Assembly (NCBI RefSeq): GCF_022458865.1
Contig: NZ_JAJNMU010000018.1
Coordinates: 124,001 to 188,000 of the forward strand
Origin: Paenibacillus periandrae
Lineage (GTDB): Bacteria > Bacillota > Bacilli > Paenibacillales > NBRC-103111
DNA: 64,000 bases
Direction of reading: 5' to 3'
Part shown: piece after piece, positions 33,786 through 43,313 of the stretch
Layout of the letters: each line of letters begins with the position of its first letter
Position numbering within the stretch: the first letter of the stretch is position 1
The notes under the pieces: generated by a model
Databases searched by the model: none
Seen by the model: only the letters and a program-made list of their open reading frames with translations
What the model was told of the DNA's origin: nothing
Made by a program: the position numbers and the translations under genes

Positions 33786-34091
33786 TTCAAAAAGTTTTAG
33801 AAGAAAACTTACTTCGTAAGCATAGGCTTTGTTTTCGTAGAAAACCGAAAAAAGCGAACAGAAGCTGCCGACCGTAAATCCTGTCGACAGCCATGTGACT
33901 CGATAGCCCCTCTTTTGAATAATAAGCGTATTCAAAAAGAATAGCGGAGGAGAAGGGGGGTGCTGGAGGAGCGTAGCGTTCGCCTTTGAAATCGTGAATA
34001 TACCGCTCAATATCATAAATCATTCTTCACGATTTCAACAGCGACTGGAGGCATTCCCCTTCTCCATAGCGACCTAACTTTTTGAATACGC
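33786..34091. repeat. Palindromic intergenic element, MITE-like
   Basis: A ~300-base stretch bounded by TTCAAAAAGTT (33786-33796) and its inverse AACTTTTTGAA (34076-34086). Inside are further nested inverted pairs: GCGTATTCAAAAAG / CTTTTTGAATACGC (33926, 34078), GGAGAAGGGG / CCCCTTCTCC (33949, 34056) and TTGAAATCGTGAA / TTCACGATTTCAA (33986, 34026). The RNA would fold into a long rod. It fills the gap between the binding-protein stop and the regulator and may also act as the terminator. No gene is seen within. Confidence 0.7.
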
Positions 34092-34102
34092 TCGTCAAGG
34101 AA

Positions 34103-35743
34103 TCATTTGAAATTCATATCCAGCAAATCCTTTGGCGTAACCAATTGATCTTTATTTTTGCTGTACCAATCCTGGTACCATTTCTCCAGCTTCTCGCCAT
34201 CTGATTTTTTCCACAGCGATTTGGCTTCCTGATCGGCCTGTTCAACGCTGTATCCGCTTCCGCTAACAATCGCTTTATTGTATAAGTCCTTAATCGGATT
34301 CGTCGTGTCGTTTAACGTTTTATTAATGAAATCCATATCGGAAGGCAGCTGCGGCATGTAGCTCCCCAAGGTGATATTGGCTAGAGGCCGATCTTTAGTA
34401 ATATAAATCTTGTACATGTCATTCATCAGATCAACAAATTCTTTTTCCATAGGCTTGCTTGTATCGAAGGATTTGATTTGCGTATCAAACTCGTTATACA
34501 AATATTGTCCACCGATCATCCGCAAATCGCTGAGCCAATCAACTTCTTTTTTGTTTTTATCGGCGTTGATGATCGTTTCTTTACCGTTCTCAACCTTATA
34601 ATGGACACCCTCCTGTCCAAAATAAGAAGCCTTAATCATCTCAGGTGAGCTCAGGAAATCAACCAGCTTCATTACACCCTCCTGATCCTTCGTATCGTTG
34701 TTGACGACCGAGGTCATTTGCACAGGAGGATTAAACGGTGGAGTGAATTGGCCAAATGAGCTTTTCGGGAGCGGAATGACGATCAGCTTCGCGTCTGGCA
34801 CATTTTTTTTCAACGTTTCGTAAGCATTGCTGTAAAAACCACGAATACCTCCACCGGTGCCATAGATGCCTGTTTTACCTTGTACAAAGTCCTGCTGTGC
34901 CTTTTTGCCGTTTTTATCGGTTAAAAAGTCTTTGTCAATGATCCCCTCATCGAACAGTTTTTTCTTAAACTCGGTTGCTGCCTTGAGACGGTCCCAATCC
35001 TTCACCCATTTGCCATCCTGCAAAATCCATGTTGTATTCTGGAATATATAATCAACCCACAGATCATTGCCGGGATTCGTTGTGCTCAAATTCAAGCCGT
35101 ATGTATCTTTTTTGCCGTTGCCGTCCGGATCCTGATTAGCGAATGCTTTGGCGACTTGATACAGATCCTCGGCCGTTTCGGGTGCCTTCAAATTCAGTTT
35201 TTTCAGCCAATCCTCGCGTACAAGCACATAATGATAAGGTACATAACCGAGCACGCGGCCGAATTCATACAGCTTTCCGTCTTCCTTCATGCCCAATTTT
35301 TTGAGCAGCGGAAACTTGGTCAATTGTTCCTTGTACACCGTGCTGTATTTATTGATCATATCATCAATCGGCATAATTTGCTTTTGATTATAGAGCTGAT
35401 TTCGGAACACGCCATCATATTCCTGAATCAGATTGGGAGCGGAGCCCGAGGCAAACAGCGTATTAAATTTTTGCACGGATTCCCCCCGCGGCACAGACGC
35501 GAACGTAATGTTCATGTTCGTTTTTTCCTGTATCCATTTGGTCCACAGGTTATTTTCAATCGTTCCCACATCAGGTGGTATATTACCACGATCATACATG
35601 GACAGGCTGACGTTTTTTTTGGCTTTGGACGCGTCTCCGTTTGCTGAAGCTCCCGCTGATGGCTTGCTTTCGGAGCAGCCGGCTAACGCCGTAGTTAGAG
35701 ATAAGCTGATAATCGAAGCGACATAGATGGTTTTTTTGTTCAT
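34103..35743 (-). CDS. Oligosaccharide-binding lipoprotein, LplA type
   Basis: 546 residues, lipobox at Cys 23 (TTALAGC). Long-form binding protein with PDVGTIENNLWTKWIQEKTN near the mature start, KEDGKLYEFGR-like turn, DPDGNGKKDTYGL (a calcium-binding-like loop common in this group, about 205) and a C-terminal region rich in K and W. Third gene of its operon after the LplB and YtcP-type permeases. The palindromic element follows the stop codon directly. Confidence 0.92.
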   Translation of the reverse strand: MNKKTIYVASIISLSLTTALAGCSESKPSAGASANGDASKAKKNVSLSMYDRGNIPPDVGTIENNLWTKWIQEKTNMNITFASVPRGESVQKFNTLFASGSAPNLIQEYDGVFRNQLYNQKQIMPIDDMINKYSTVYKEQLTKFPLLKKLGMKEDGKLYEFGRVLGYVPYHYVLVREDWLKKLNLKAPETAEDLYQVAKAFANQDPDGNGKKDTYGLNLSTTNPGNDLWVDYIFQNTTWILQDGKWVKDWDRLKAATEFKKKLFDEGIIDKDFLTDKNGKKAQQDFVQGKTGIYGTGGGIRGFYSNAYETLKKNVPDAKLIVIPLPKSSFGQFTPPFNPPVQMTSVVNNDTKDQEGVMKLVDFLSSPEMIKASYFGQEGVHYKVENGKETIINADKNKKEVDWLSDLRMIGGQYLYNEFDTQIKSFDTSKPMEKEFVDLMNDMYKIYITKDRPLANITLGSYMPQLPSDMDFINKTLNDTTNPIKDLYNKAIVSGSGYSVEQADQEAKSLWKKSDGEKLEKWYQDWYSKNKDQLVTPKDLLDMNFK

Positions 35744-35779
35744 GAATAGTTGCCTCCTTATTTTTCTGATGCCTGTGAT

Positions 35780-36655
35780 CTACCCTTTCACCGATCCTAT
35801 CAATACCCCTTTAACAAAATATTTTTGCAAAAACGGATACACAATTAACATAGGTACTGTCATTACGAATACACCGGCCGCTTTAATCGATTCTTCTGTA
35901 ACCGAATTCAAATCCTCAGGCGATTGATTCGCTACATCCTGAAGCACCGTCTGGCTTTGTATCATTTGCTGCACCAATACAGCAACGTTGTATTTGGCGG
36001 TCGAATTAATATAAATCATCACGTTAAAGAACGAATTCCAATGCGATACCGCATAAAATAAGACTAACGCTGCCATGACCGGCATCGATAATGGCAAAAT
36101 AATCCTCAGCAGCAGGCCCATTTCGCTTGCGCCATCCATCCGCGCCGCTTCCTCAATTTCCTCCGGCAAGCCCATAAAAAACGAACGCATAACGAGCATA
36201 TTGTACACGCTGACCAGTGCCGGAAGCCAGAGCGCCCCGTACGTATCGATTAACCCCAGCGATTTGACGACCAGATATGAAGGAATCAAGCCCCCACTAA
36301 ACAGCATCGTGAAGATGATCGCCAGCGTGAAAAACTTGCGGCCATACATGAATTTTCTGGACAACGGATAAGCACAGCAAATCGTAAAAATCATGTTGAG
36401 TACCGTACCCACAATGGTGATAACCAAGCTGTTCTGAAAGCCGCTCAAGATCCGGGTGCCGAAAAAAAGCTTATTATAAGATTCAACGTTCCAGCCAATG
36501 GGCCAAAGCGTCACACTGCCGGACACAATAGCCGCGTTGTTACTGAGCGATAATGCGAACAAGTGCACCAAAGGCAGCAAGCAGCTTAACCCGATTATAG
36601 ACAAAATGACATAGTTAAACGCGTAAAACCACTTTTCACCTACAGTATCCTTCAC
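35780..36655 (-). CDS. ABC permease, YtcP/LplC type
   Basis: 291 residues from GTG (GGGGTGG upstream). Six membrane segments, EIEEAARMDGASEMGLL docking loop at about 183, and the C-terminus FLQKYFVKGVLIGSVKG diagnostic of the YtcP group. It pairs with the LplB-type permease encoded 12 bases upstream and with the binding protein 36 bases downstream. Confidence 0.94.
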   Translation of the reverse strand: MKDTVGEKWFYAFNYVILSIIGLSCLLPLVHLFALSLSNNAAIVSGSVTLWPIGWNVESYNKLFFGTRILSGFQNSLVITIVGTVLNMIFTICCAYPLSRKFMYGRKFFTLAIIFTMLFSGGLIPSYLVVKSLGLIDTYGALWLPALVSVYNMLVMRSFFMGLPEEIEEAARMDGASEMGLLLRIILPLSMPVMAALVLFYAVSHWNSFFNVMIYINSTAKYNVAVLVQQMIQSQTVLQDVANQSPEDLNSVTEESIKAAGVFVMTVPMLIVYPFLQKYFVKGVLIGSVKG

Positions 36656-36667
36656 GATACCACCCCT

Positions 36668-37627
36668 TTACCACAGTCCTTGATCGAATCGTCTAGCAAT
36701 ACGGTTGGCCATAACCACGAGGAATAAGCCTACAAAGGATTCAAAAAAACCCATCGCCGCAGCTAAGCTGAAACGTCCACCATTGATGCCGACCTTGAAA
36801 TTCCATGTGGAAATAACCTCGGACACGTTGGAAACCACTGAATTTTGCAGTACATACACTTGGTCAAACCCAACCTCCATGACATGACCTACAGATAGAA
36901 TAAACATAATAATAATGGTCGGTCGGATTGATGGAAGCGTAATATGCCATATCTTTCGCATTTTCCCTGCTCCATCCATAGAAGCCGATTCGTATAGCGC
37001 CGGATCAATTGCAGCTAGAGCAGCTAAATAAATGATTGCGTTCCAGCCTGCGCTTTTCCAAATACCTGAACCTACAAAGATCGCGATCCACGAAGTAGGG
37101 TTATACAGAAATGGAAATGCACTTCCAAGCAGCGGCGCAAGCCAGTGATTCACAATCCCTTTTTCCTGTGAAAAAATAAGGATAATCAAGCCCCCGATAA
37201 TAACCCAATGCAAAAAATGAGGTAAATACACAACCGTTTGAATGATACGCTTGAACCACATCTTCCTGGCTTCATTCAGAAAAATAGCGAGCAGGATCGG
37301 AAACGGAAATCCGACAATCACCTGCAGAAAGCTTAATACAAATGTATTGCGAATGATCTCAATCATCTTCGGTTGGGTAAATAACAGTCGGAAGTTATCC
37401 AGTCCTACCCAGGGGCTTCCCCAAATGCCATCATGAAAGTTATAGTTCTTGAAGGCTATAACAAGCCCTGCCATAGGTGCATAACGAAAGATGAGAAAAT
37501 AAAGAACAACCGGTGCAAACATAAGCAGGATCGGTATATTTTGCCGGAATCTCTTTTTATCCCAATTCCTTGAGCTGGAGCGTACTTTGATCGATTCTGA
37601 TTGTACTTGCGATTGGATGACTTCCAC
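36668..37627 (-). CDS. ABC permease, LplB type
   Basis: About 319 residues from GTG at 37627; the start is uncertain because GGAAGGAG sits almost next to that codon, and the open frame runs back to 37726 without a good site. It has FRQNIPILLMFAPVVLYFLIF and YAPMAGLVIAF early, an ESASMDGAGKMRKI docking loop, and six membrane segments. It is the first gene of the second lpl-type importer operon. No ATPase gene is linked. Confidence 0.9.
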   Translation of the reverse strand: MEVIQSQVQSESIKVRSSSRNWDKKRFRQNIPILLMFAPVVLYFLIFRYAPMAGLVIAFKNYNFHDGIWGSPWVGLDNFRLLFTQPKMIEIIRNTFVLSFLQVIVGFPFPILLAIFLNEARKMWFKRIIQTVVYLPHFLHWVIIGGLIILIFSQEKGIVNHWLAPLLGSAFPFLYNPTSWIAIFVGSGIWKSAGWNAIIYLAALAAIDPALYESASMDGAGKMRKIWHITLPSIRPTIIIMFILSVGHVMEVGFDQVYVLQNSVVSNVSEVISTWNFKVGINGGRFSLAAAMGFFESFVGLFLVVMANRIARRFDQGLW

Positions 37628-37804
37628 ACTCCTTCCTGTGGGGATCGTGTTGAATCGGCTGCAGCCTATCTTCAAGTTAGCGGAACAGCTCCATTTATTC
37701 AATTCACCATTTTCCATATGCCACACATATCTTTACTGAAGCCTTATGGAGCGCATAATCACCTATTTTGCACACCACACGTTTCTTGCTTAGCGGGCAT
37801 AACA

Positions 37805-37835
37805 AAAAGAGAGTACCCTATTATGTACCCTCTGA
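37805..37835 (-). terminator. Terminator of the small membrane protein gene
   Basis: Minus strand AGAGGGTAC-ATAATAGG-GTACTCTCT (one G-T pair) followed by TTTTTG, about 65 bases after the stop codon at 37899. Confidence 0.8.
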
Positions 37836-37898
37836 GATCAAGCTTATTATCAAGTTATACGGCTGTAAGTGAAGGCAATATGTATCACGTGCGCCATA

Positions 37899-38315
37899 TT
37901 ATGACGAATAATCATCCGTGCTATACACATAAAACCCTGACACTCTATTCGCGGTAACACCTGCCCAGCTGTGGAACAGATGGCTGTCAAAAGGGTGTCC
38001 TACGAGCCATGGCGCCGCTGCGATCTGCAAGAGTAAGCCTGCACCCAACATGAGCCAAACCAGCAGAACTTGATTGGCCTCAGTAATCACAGCTGGCTTA
38101 CGAACAAATCTGTAATAAGCTGCAGAACCAAACCCGTACAATAGAACAGCCAGCACAGCAAAGGGTATCGTGTAGGTTGAGGACGAATGTCGTCCTGTTT
38201 CTCCCCATAGACTATCATTATAATAACTCCAAATTGAACATAAACTCAGGCCGATTAGCAGCAGTGATTGTGCAGACAGGGTTGCCTTGAGCTTGTAGGC
38301 GATAGGATTGCTCAT
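37899..38315 (-). CDS. Four-segment membrane protein, unknown
   Basis: 138 residues from ATG at 38315 (AAGGAG 8 bases upstream). Hydrophobic segments at about 12-30, 48-68, 80-102 and possibly 105-115, with a polar C-terminus ending in DDYSS. No family is recognised. It is the next gene after the deacetylase on the same strand, about 125 bases apart. Confidence 0.7.
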   Translation of the reverse strand: MSNPIAYKLKATLSAQSLLLIGLSLCSIWSYYNDSLWGETGRHSSSTYTIPFAVLAVLLYGFGSAAYYRFVRKPAVITEANQVLLVWLMLGAGLLLQIAAAPWLVGHPFDSHLFHSWAGVTANRVSGFYVYSTDDYSS

Positions 38316-38439
38316 CTCCCGCACTCCTTTATACATTTCGATGAAAGTAAACTTTCCATCTCTTGTGTATAATCATAGCCCCCTTAACTGAAAGCCTTCT
38401 GAATGTGGACTGAATAAGCAATGAGAGTTTGCCGTTAAG

Positions 38440-39111
38440 CTACAAGAGCACCCCTTGATCATAAGCCAGCACAAACGATTCGTATCTTCGTGGCTCAGGA
38501 CAAACGGTCAAATCGCCAAAATACCGATGTATAGCCAGAATCTGCGATTGATGCGCCCGCAGCGCTTCAGCCTTCATTGCCCAATGAGGCAAAGTATCGA
38601 TAATCAAAGAAGGCTTATAGCCATCCTCAGCCAATTTTGCGGTAAAGTAGTAATACAGCTGTTCCACGGAAGGACATCTTCCGCTTAATACTGCCGCAGT
38701 CGTTATTTGGGAAATAGCGACATGATCCGGGTGGTAGTTACCACCATCCTCAGGAAAGCTGACAACGACCTTAAGCTGATGCTTGTTAATAAAATCAACA
38801 ACCGCATCAACGAATGGAGCGGTCTCCACTTCCTTTAGCTTCCCATCCGGATAACCCAAATGCTCGACAACAGCCAACCCGAGAATTTGTGCGGCACGCT
38901 CCATTTCCTGCGTTCTCACTTCCGCAAGCTCCTCATTCGTCGAATGTTCGAAGGCACCGTTTCGCTTACCTGCATCCCCTTTGGTTGCCAGCAGCAGTAC
39001 AGGCTCCTCTCCACGATCTGCCAGCTCTCGGATTAGACAAGCACTCAAAAAAGTTTCATCATCCGGGTGTGCGTATATAAAACCGACCTTGTGCCATGAT
39101 TCCATAGACAT
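38440..39111 (-). CDS. PIG-L family deacetylase (BshB2-like)
   Basis: 223 residues from ATG at 39111 (GAAGGG upstream). AHPDDE at residues 14-19 supplies the zinc ligands and catalytic Asp, and HPDH (about residue 127) the third zinc ligand. Members remove N-acetyl groups from N-acetylglucosamine conjugates; in Bacillales BshB1/BshB2 act in bacillithiol synthesis and recycling. A bacillithiol-conjugate amidase is therefore likely, but other sugars are possible. Its promoter region lies just left of the inserted 8.1 kb element. Confidence 0.85.
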   Translation of the reverse strand: MSMESWHKVGFIYAHPDDETFLSACLIRELADRGEEPVLLLATKGDAGKRNGAFEHSTNEELAEVRTQEMERAAQILGLAVVEHLGYPDGKLKEVETAPFVDAVVDFINKHQLKVVVSFPEDGGNYHPDHVAISQITTAAVLSGRCPSVEQLYYYFTAKLAEDGYKPSLIIDTLPHWAMKAEALRAHQSQILAIHRYFGDLTVCPEPRRYESFVLAYDQGVLL

Positions 39112-39201
39112 CTTCCCTTCTCTCATACATCTGCTATCCCTTACTGTTGTAAATTGATCAAACAGATGCAGACCCAGTATATCAATCTTTGGCTCGACTT
39201 G

Positions 39202-39256
39202 TGTCTAATGACACAAATGTGCCTACATTAGTGACACAATTCTCCCTACATTGTAA
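39202..39256. repeat. Left IS21-like end
   Basis: Two tandem repeat units, GACACAAATGTGCCTACATT and GACACAATTCTCCCTACATT, follow the TGT tip. The ~190 bases between this end and the PAP2 pseudogene are AT-rich and contain TGTCATTAATGACA (39318-39331 area); no gene is seen there. Confidence 0.65.
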
Positions 39257-39444
39257 TAAGTAAGTATCTATTTACAAGCACTACTGTCAATTTATTGCTG
39301 TTCATTCTTTTAGTCATTGTCATTAATGACATCATGATCACCTTCTTGAATGCGTTAGATCACACAATAGTCACAGTAACTCTATAGTCCCTTTGACCAC
39401 GAATTTGACCCTCATCCGATAAAGACGCGAAGTTAAATTACTTT

Positions 39445-40079
39445 TTACTTTATCCGAATGATAACTTTTACGTTTAAATGGAAACAGTTAACCAACTTCC
39501 GCTTAGCTAAAAATCCGCCGAGAACATCGCTTGGATAGTGAACGCCTAAATAAATGCGGCTGATTCCAATTGCGGTGATCATTATGATGCTACATATGAT
39601 TAACATTCCACGTCCCGCACTTGTTGAAATATGGCGCCAAAGTAAAAAAGCCAGTATCCCATACATACTAAAAGCAGCCATAGAGTGTCCGCTTGGAAAA
39701 CTGAACCCGTTTGCATTCACAATGCGATATAATGTGAGACGAGCACGATGGAAGATGACCTTTAAAGTTTCATTTAAAAGTGTGGATCCAACGACTACCC
39801 ATATAAATAAAATTAACTCTCTTCGATGATGTAAAACTTTATATAGAAAAAATAGAACAAGTAGTGTAAGAACAACTACAGGGAATCCTCCTCCAATGAA
39901 GGTAAAGAATTTCATGATATTTGTGAGTGCAGGTGCTTCTAATCCTTGAACAAATGAAATAATCGAACTATCGAATTGGGCAATCTTTTTATCGGACACC
40001 AAGAGTGCTATGACGCCAAATGCTATTGCCTCAGAAGGCTTATAAAAAATGCGCGGGTAAGTTGCAATTTCAAATTCAC
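39445..40079 (-). pseudogene. PAP2-type phosphatase, frameshifted at both ends
   Basis: The central frame carries the three PAP2 motifs: KVIFHRAR (motif 1, with RA in place of RP), FPSGHSM and SRIYLGVHYPSDVLGG, so the family (membrane lipid or undecaprenyl-pyrophosphate phosphatase) is clear. A GGAG site and GTG at 40079 begin MNLKLQLTRAFF, which runs out of frame at a T-run; the correct continuation (YKPSEAIAFGVIALL) is one base over. At the 3' end GGFLAKRKLVN is out of frame against SGSWLTVSI in the neighbouring frame. Two frameshifts suggest decay, unless they are sequence errors. Confidence 0.75.
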
Positions 40080-40099
40080 TTTAAAAAAGCTCCTCTTTC

Positions 40100-41287
40100 T
40101 TAGATTCGTAAAATAATCATTAGCAATGCAGCAATGATCGCTATGACGCTGCTTGTGCTAAAAGCCACCATAGGACCAAACGTCTGCCACAGGAATCCTG
40201 CCATTATACTGGCTGGTAATGCTGCTATTCCGATCATTGCATTATAAGTGCCCATCGCAGTTCCGCGTTGTCCTTCAGGTACAATATCGGCAATGTATGC
40301 CTTTTGTATACCTTCTGTAAACGCATAATAAAGTCCATAAAATATGAACAATATCCAAATCCACATGACACTCTTTGCCATCCCAAAACCAAAATAAATC
40401 AATGCAAAGATGATAAATCCATAAATTAACACCGGTCGACGACCAATGCGGTCAGATAACATTCCTATCGGCATGGAAAAAATACTGCTGCTCATATTTA
40501 ATGCAAAAAAGGCTAGAGGAATCAATGCAGGAAGCATCCCTGCATCCTGTGCGCGTAAAGCCAAAAAGGCATCAGAAAAGTTCCCTACAGCAAATAAAGT
40601 AGAAATTAAAGTAAATATAATAAAGCCGCGGTCTAAATTACGAAATCCTATTTTCGGAAGCGATGTTTTCTTTTGATTTTCGTCATGTCTTTTCTCTTTT
40701 AAGAAAAATAAAATAAGAGCAACCGCAACGAGACCTGGTATAACTGACAGCCAAAATACAAGACGAAAATTGTTTGCGTACATAGCAAGTATCCCAAATG
40801 CAACTAACGGTCCAAGGGCGGCTCCGAGAGCATCCATCGAACGGCGAAATCCAAATGCTTTTCCACGCTCTTCTTTAGTTGTGGAGTCTGCAACCAATGC
40901 GTCACGTGGCGAAGTGCGTATTCCTTTTCCAAAGCGATCAGAAAAACGAATCAAAAGTATTTGTCCCCATGTACCGCTAAGCGCAAAAAGCGGTTTCGTT
41001 AAATTGGACAATCCGTACCCAACAATCATTAAAAGCTTGTGTTTACCAAAGCGGTCAGTTATCCAACCAGAAAAAAGCTTTAAGATGCTTGCTGTACTTT
41101 CGGCGATACCTTCAATGATGCCGATCGAGCTAACTTGAACATGCAACACAGTAGTTAGATACAGAGGTAGAATAGGTACAATCATATTACTAGATAGATC
41201 GGTAAAGAAACTCACAAGCCCAAGTACAACTATAACCGGGTTCATTGCGAAAAATCCTCTTTTTTTCGATTCAGATGCTGGCTCCAT
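40100..41287 (-). CDS. MFS exporter
   Basis: 395 residues from ATG at 41287 (GGAGGAAT upstream). Twelve membrane segments; ITDRFGKHKL between segments 2 and 3 and LSDRIGRRPV in the second half are the MFS loop signatures. RFSDRFGKGIRTSPRDALVADS is typical of a conserved MFS subgroup often found in Bacillales and soil bacteria. Substrate unknown. It lies inside the inserted unit and appears intact, with the PAP2 pseudogene 20 bases downstream. Confidence 0.88.
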   Translation of the reverse strand: MEPASESKKRGFFAMNPVIVVLGLVSFFTDLSSNMIVPILPLYLTTVLHVQVSSIGIIEGIAESTASILKLFSGWITDRFGKHKLLMIVGYGLSNLTKPLFALSGTWGQILLIRFSDRFGKGIRTSPRDALVADSTTKEERGKAFGFRRSMDALGAALGPLVAFGILAMYANNFRLVFWLSVIPGLVAVALILFFLKEKRHDENQKKTSLPKIGFRNLDRGFIIFTLISTLFAVGNFSDAFLALRAQDAGMLPALIPLAFFALNMSSSIFSMPIGMLSDRIGRRPVLIYGFIIFALIYFGFGMAKSVMWIWILFIFYGLYYAFTEGIQKAYIADIVPEGQRGTAMGTYNAMIGIAALPASIMAGFLWQTFGPMVAFSTSSVIAIIAALLMIILRI

Positions 41288-41403
41288 TTTATTCCTCCAC
41301 AATTGATTTTGTTTTCCCTTTAATCATAACGGAGTTTCCTAGTATTGGTGAAATCAACCTTTTTCATGATCGATATAAACAGAACTAATGGCATCCAGCC
41401 TTA

Positions 41404-41850
41404 GCTTTCTTTACACCGCAACTTATCCCGGAGCATTTGCAAGGCGCTTATTTCATAGTTGATCCGTTTTACTCGTTCTTGTCCCTTTTCATCTTTTTCG
41501 ATGATAATTTCCTTATAGTTATTGCGGATCACCCCATAGATCGGAATTTCGTCGGTTAAGGGAAAATAGTGCATTCCCGTTTGAGTGTATTTCTTGATTA
41601 GCTCAAGCGCGAGGATACCGGACGGTGAACATCGTTATTAGACCGAAAATCAAGAATGCTAAGAATTTCAGGAACTATTCGGCGGTAATGACTGCCATAG
41701 GAAGCGCGAATGACCGTATGGATTTTTTCGCGGTATGCCGGTCCAGTATGTTTAAATTCTTTGACCAAATCTTTTAGTGTTTGTTCGTTTACAACTGGGT
41801 ATAGGACATCTTTAATGATTCCCTCCGGATGCTCGATGGCCGTCTGTTGA
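41404..41850 (-). pseudogene. Tn3-family transposase fragment
   Basis: Minus-strand translation gives EHPEGIIKDVLYPVVNEQTL, KEFKHTGPAYREKIHTVIR, SHYRRIVPEI, LDFRSNNDVHRPV, then after a one-base deletion near 41618 LALELIKKYTQTGMHYFP and IPIYGVIRNNYKEII, up to LRDKLRCKES and a stop. This is the central part of a Tn3-type TnpA (as in Tn4430/Tn1546 relatives); both ends of the ~990-residue protein, including the catalytic residues, are missing. It abuts the truncated kinase. Confidence 0.82.
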
Positions 41851-42186
41851 ATTACGCAAGTATTCTATAATTTGATGGTCAATGCCATAAGGTATACCTC
41901 GTCCGGAGGACGTATTTCGATCCGAATTACGGATAGTTCCCATGATGAGTCGCGTTTTGCGTCCGTCTCGATTACGGACACCGGAGTCGGTATCGCGGAG
42001 GAGCAACTCCCCTTCCTATTCGACCGTTTTTATCGTGTTGAAGAATCACGTTCCCGTCATACGGGTGGTATGGGTTTGGGACTTGCAATTGCAAAAGAAT
42101 TTGTCGAGGCTCATCGAGGCTTCATTTCGGTACAAAGTGATGTTGGTCGTGGGACCCAGTTTACTGTGTATCTGCCTTGTGCATAA
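41851..42186 (+). pseudogene. Truncated histidine kinase, ATPase domain only
   Basis: The plus-strand frame opens after an in-frame stop with QVFYNLMVNAIRYT (N-box), then ITDTGVGIAEEQLPFLFDRFYR (G1, F-box) and GGMGLGLAIAKEFVEAHRG (G2), ending at VYLPCA. Sensor and His-phosphotransfer domains are absent; the missing 5' part coincides with the edge of the Tn3 fragment, so a Tn3 insertion and deletion probably truncated it. No response regulator gene is adjacent. Confidence 0.8.
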
Positions 42187-42297
42187 ATGTGAATCTAAGG
42201 TCAAAATGTTGGCTGGACCCCTTGAGAGTAAAAGTATCCTACCCAAGCCATAGTGAATAACATATTTTATACTTTGTGAAGGGAATGAGTAAACAAA

Positions 42298-42858
42298 ATG
42301 TATTATACTGGGTATAGGTCTCCCTATCCGTACTACATCAATCCACCACTCCATAACTATGTAAGACAGCCAGTGTACGGTGCAATTCCACAAGAAATAG
42401 ACTTTTTAAACCGATTTTATCATCGGCAATCATCAAATATGGATGGCAAAATTGAATTAAGAGATTATGGAGGAAAACCGTTTGTTGTAGATATTAACGA
42501 GGCTACAAAGCAAAACAATACATTCCGCACTGCGATATGGACAGGAAATAACCTACAAGTGGTTGTAATGAGTATCAATGTAGGGGAGGACATCGGACTA
42601 GAAGTTCATCCCTCTGTAGACCAATTCTTACGTATTGAAGAGGGGCAAGGAGTAATACGCATGGGCCCTTCTAAAGATAACTTAAATATTGAAAAAAGAG
42701 TTTATGATAATTATGCAATCATGGTACCTGCTGGGACATGGCACAATTTAATAAACACGGGCAATACCCCGCTTAAGCTTTATACTATATATGCTCCACC
42801 TCAGCATCCATTTGGTACGGTTCATAAAACGAAGGCAGATGCAATGGCTGGTGAATAA
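42298..42858 (+). CDS. Cupin-domain protein
   Basis: 186 residues. An N-terminal Tyr/Pro-rich stretch (YYTGYRSPYPYYINPP, as in many spore-coat or surface proteins) precedes a single cupin barrel: motif 1 GLEVHPSVDQFLRIEEGQG (here H-P-x3-Q-x-x-x-x-E) and motif 2 PAGTWHNLINTG. Such Bacillus proteins of about 190 residues are often annotated as cupin or mannose-6-phosphate-isomerase-like. Metal binding is likely; substrate unknown. GAAGGG lies ~13 bases before ATG. Confidence 0.82.
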   Translation: MYYTGYRSPYPYYINPPLHNYVRQPVYGAIPQEIDFLNRFYHRQSSNMDGKIELRDYGGKPFVVDINEATKQNNTFRTAIWTGNNLQVVVMSINVGEDIGLEVHPSVDQFLRIEEGQGVIRMGPSKDNLNIEKRVYDNYAIMVPAGTWHNLINTGNTPLKLYTIYAPPQHPFGTVHKTKADAMAGE

Positions 42859-43313
42859 AACCAAATACTAAGCCGATCACTCAATCGGTGGAAATTCCAT
42901 CTCTCAGAAGAAGCGAAGGCAATAGGCGGTGTGCTTGCTCCCGAATTTCGAAGAAGTGGCCGGAGAACGCTACAACAAACATTCGATGGCATAGGGAATA
43001 AAGCAGTAGCGTAAATTGCGGTATTTTTGTTTTATAGGATCAAGTTTTGTCAAAACCAAATGACAAGAACTTGATCCCATTCCCGACGAGTCTCTGTGAT
43101 GTGAAGAGAGGATTTAAAATTCCTTGGCCCACAGGTTTACTGATTTAGCCCCATGAAAAATTAAACCCTCCGAAAATGAGATTGTTCTTTCTTCTGTATC
43201 ACTAGCCAAAACATGTTCCCTACCAACTCCCATCTTAGTTTCGAATGAAAAATCAGGCAAGAGGATAAGCTACATAAATGACTTGGAAAATAATTTTTGT
43301 GGTGGTAGCAAAC
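42859..43313. other. Gap between cupin and L,D-transpeptidase genes
   Basis: 455 bases without a complete gene. A short plus-strand frame ending near 43014 reads LSEEAKAIGGVLAPEF and then GNKAVA-stop, lacking a start, and may be the tail of a lost gene. A hairpin with arms GGATCAAGTT / AACTTGATCC spans about 43038-43079. The rest shows no clear signal. Confidence 0.4.

Noticed and set aside
33777..34023. Two minus-strand 78-79-codon frames in the palindromic element
   Set aside because: They are created by the nested inverted repeats and overlap each other out of frame; no ribosome site.
39202..39256. CTACATTG/CAATGTAG motifs as BlaI/MecI-type operators
   Set aside because: They resemble TACA-TGTA sites, but the same units occur in inverted orientation at 47.2 kb together with a matching ACTTG flank, which fits transposon ends better, and no BlaI gene is near.
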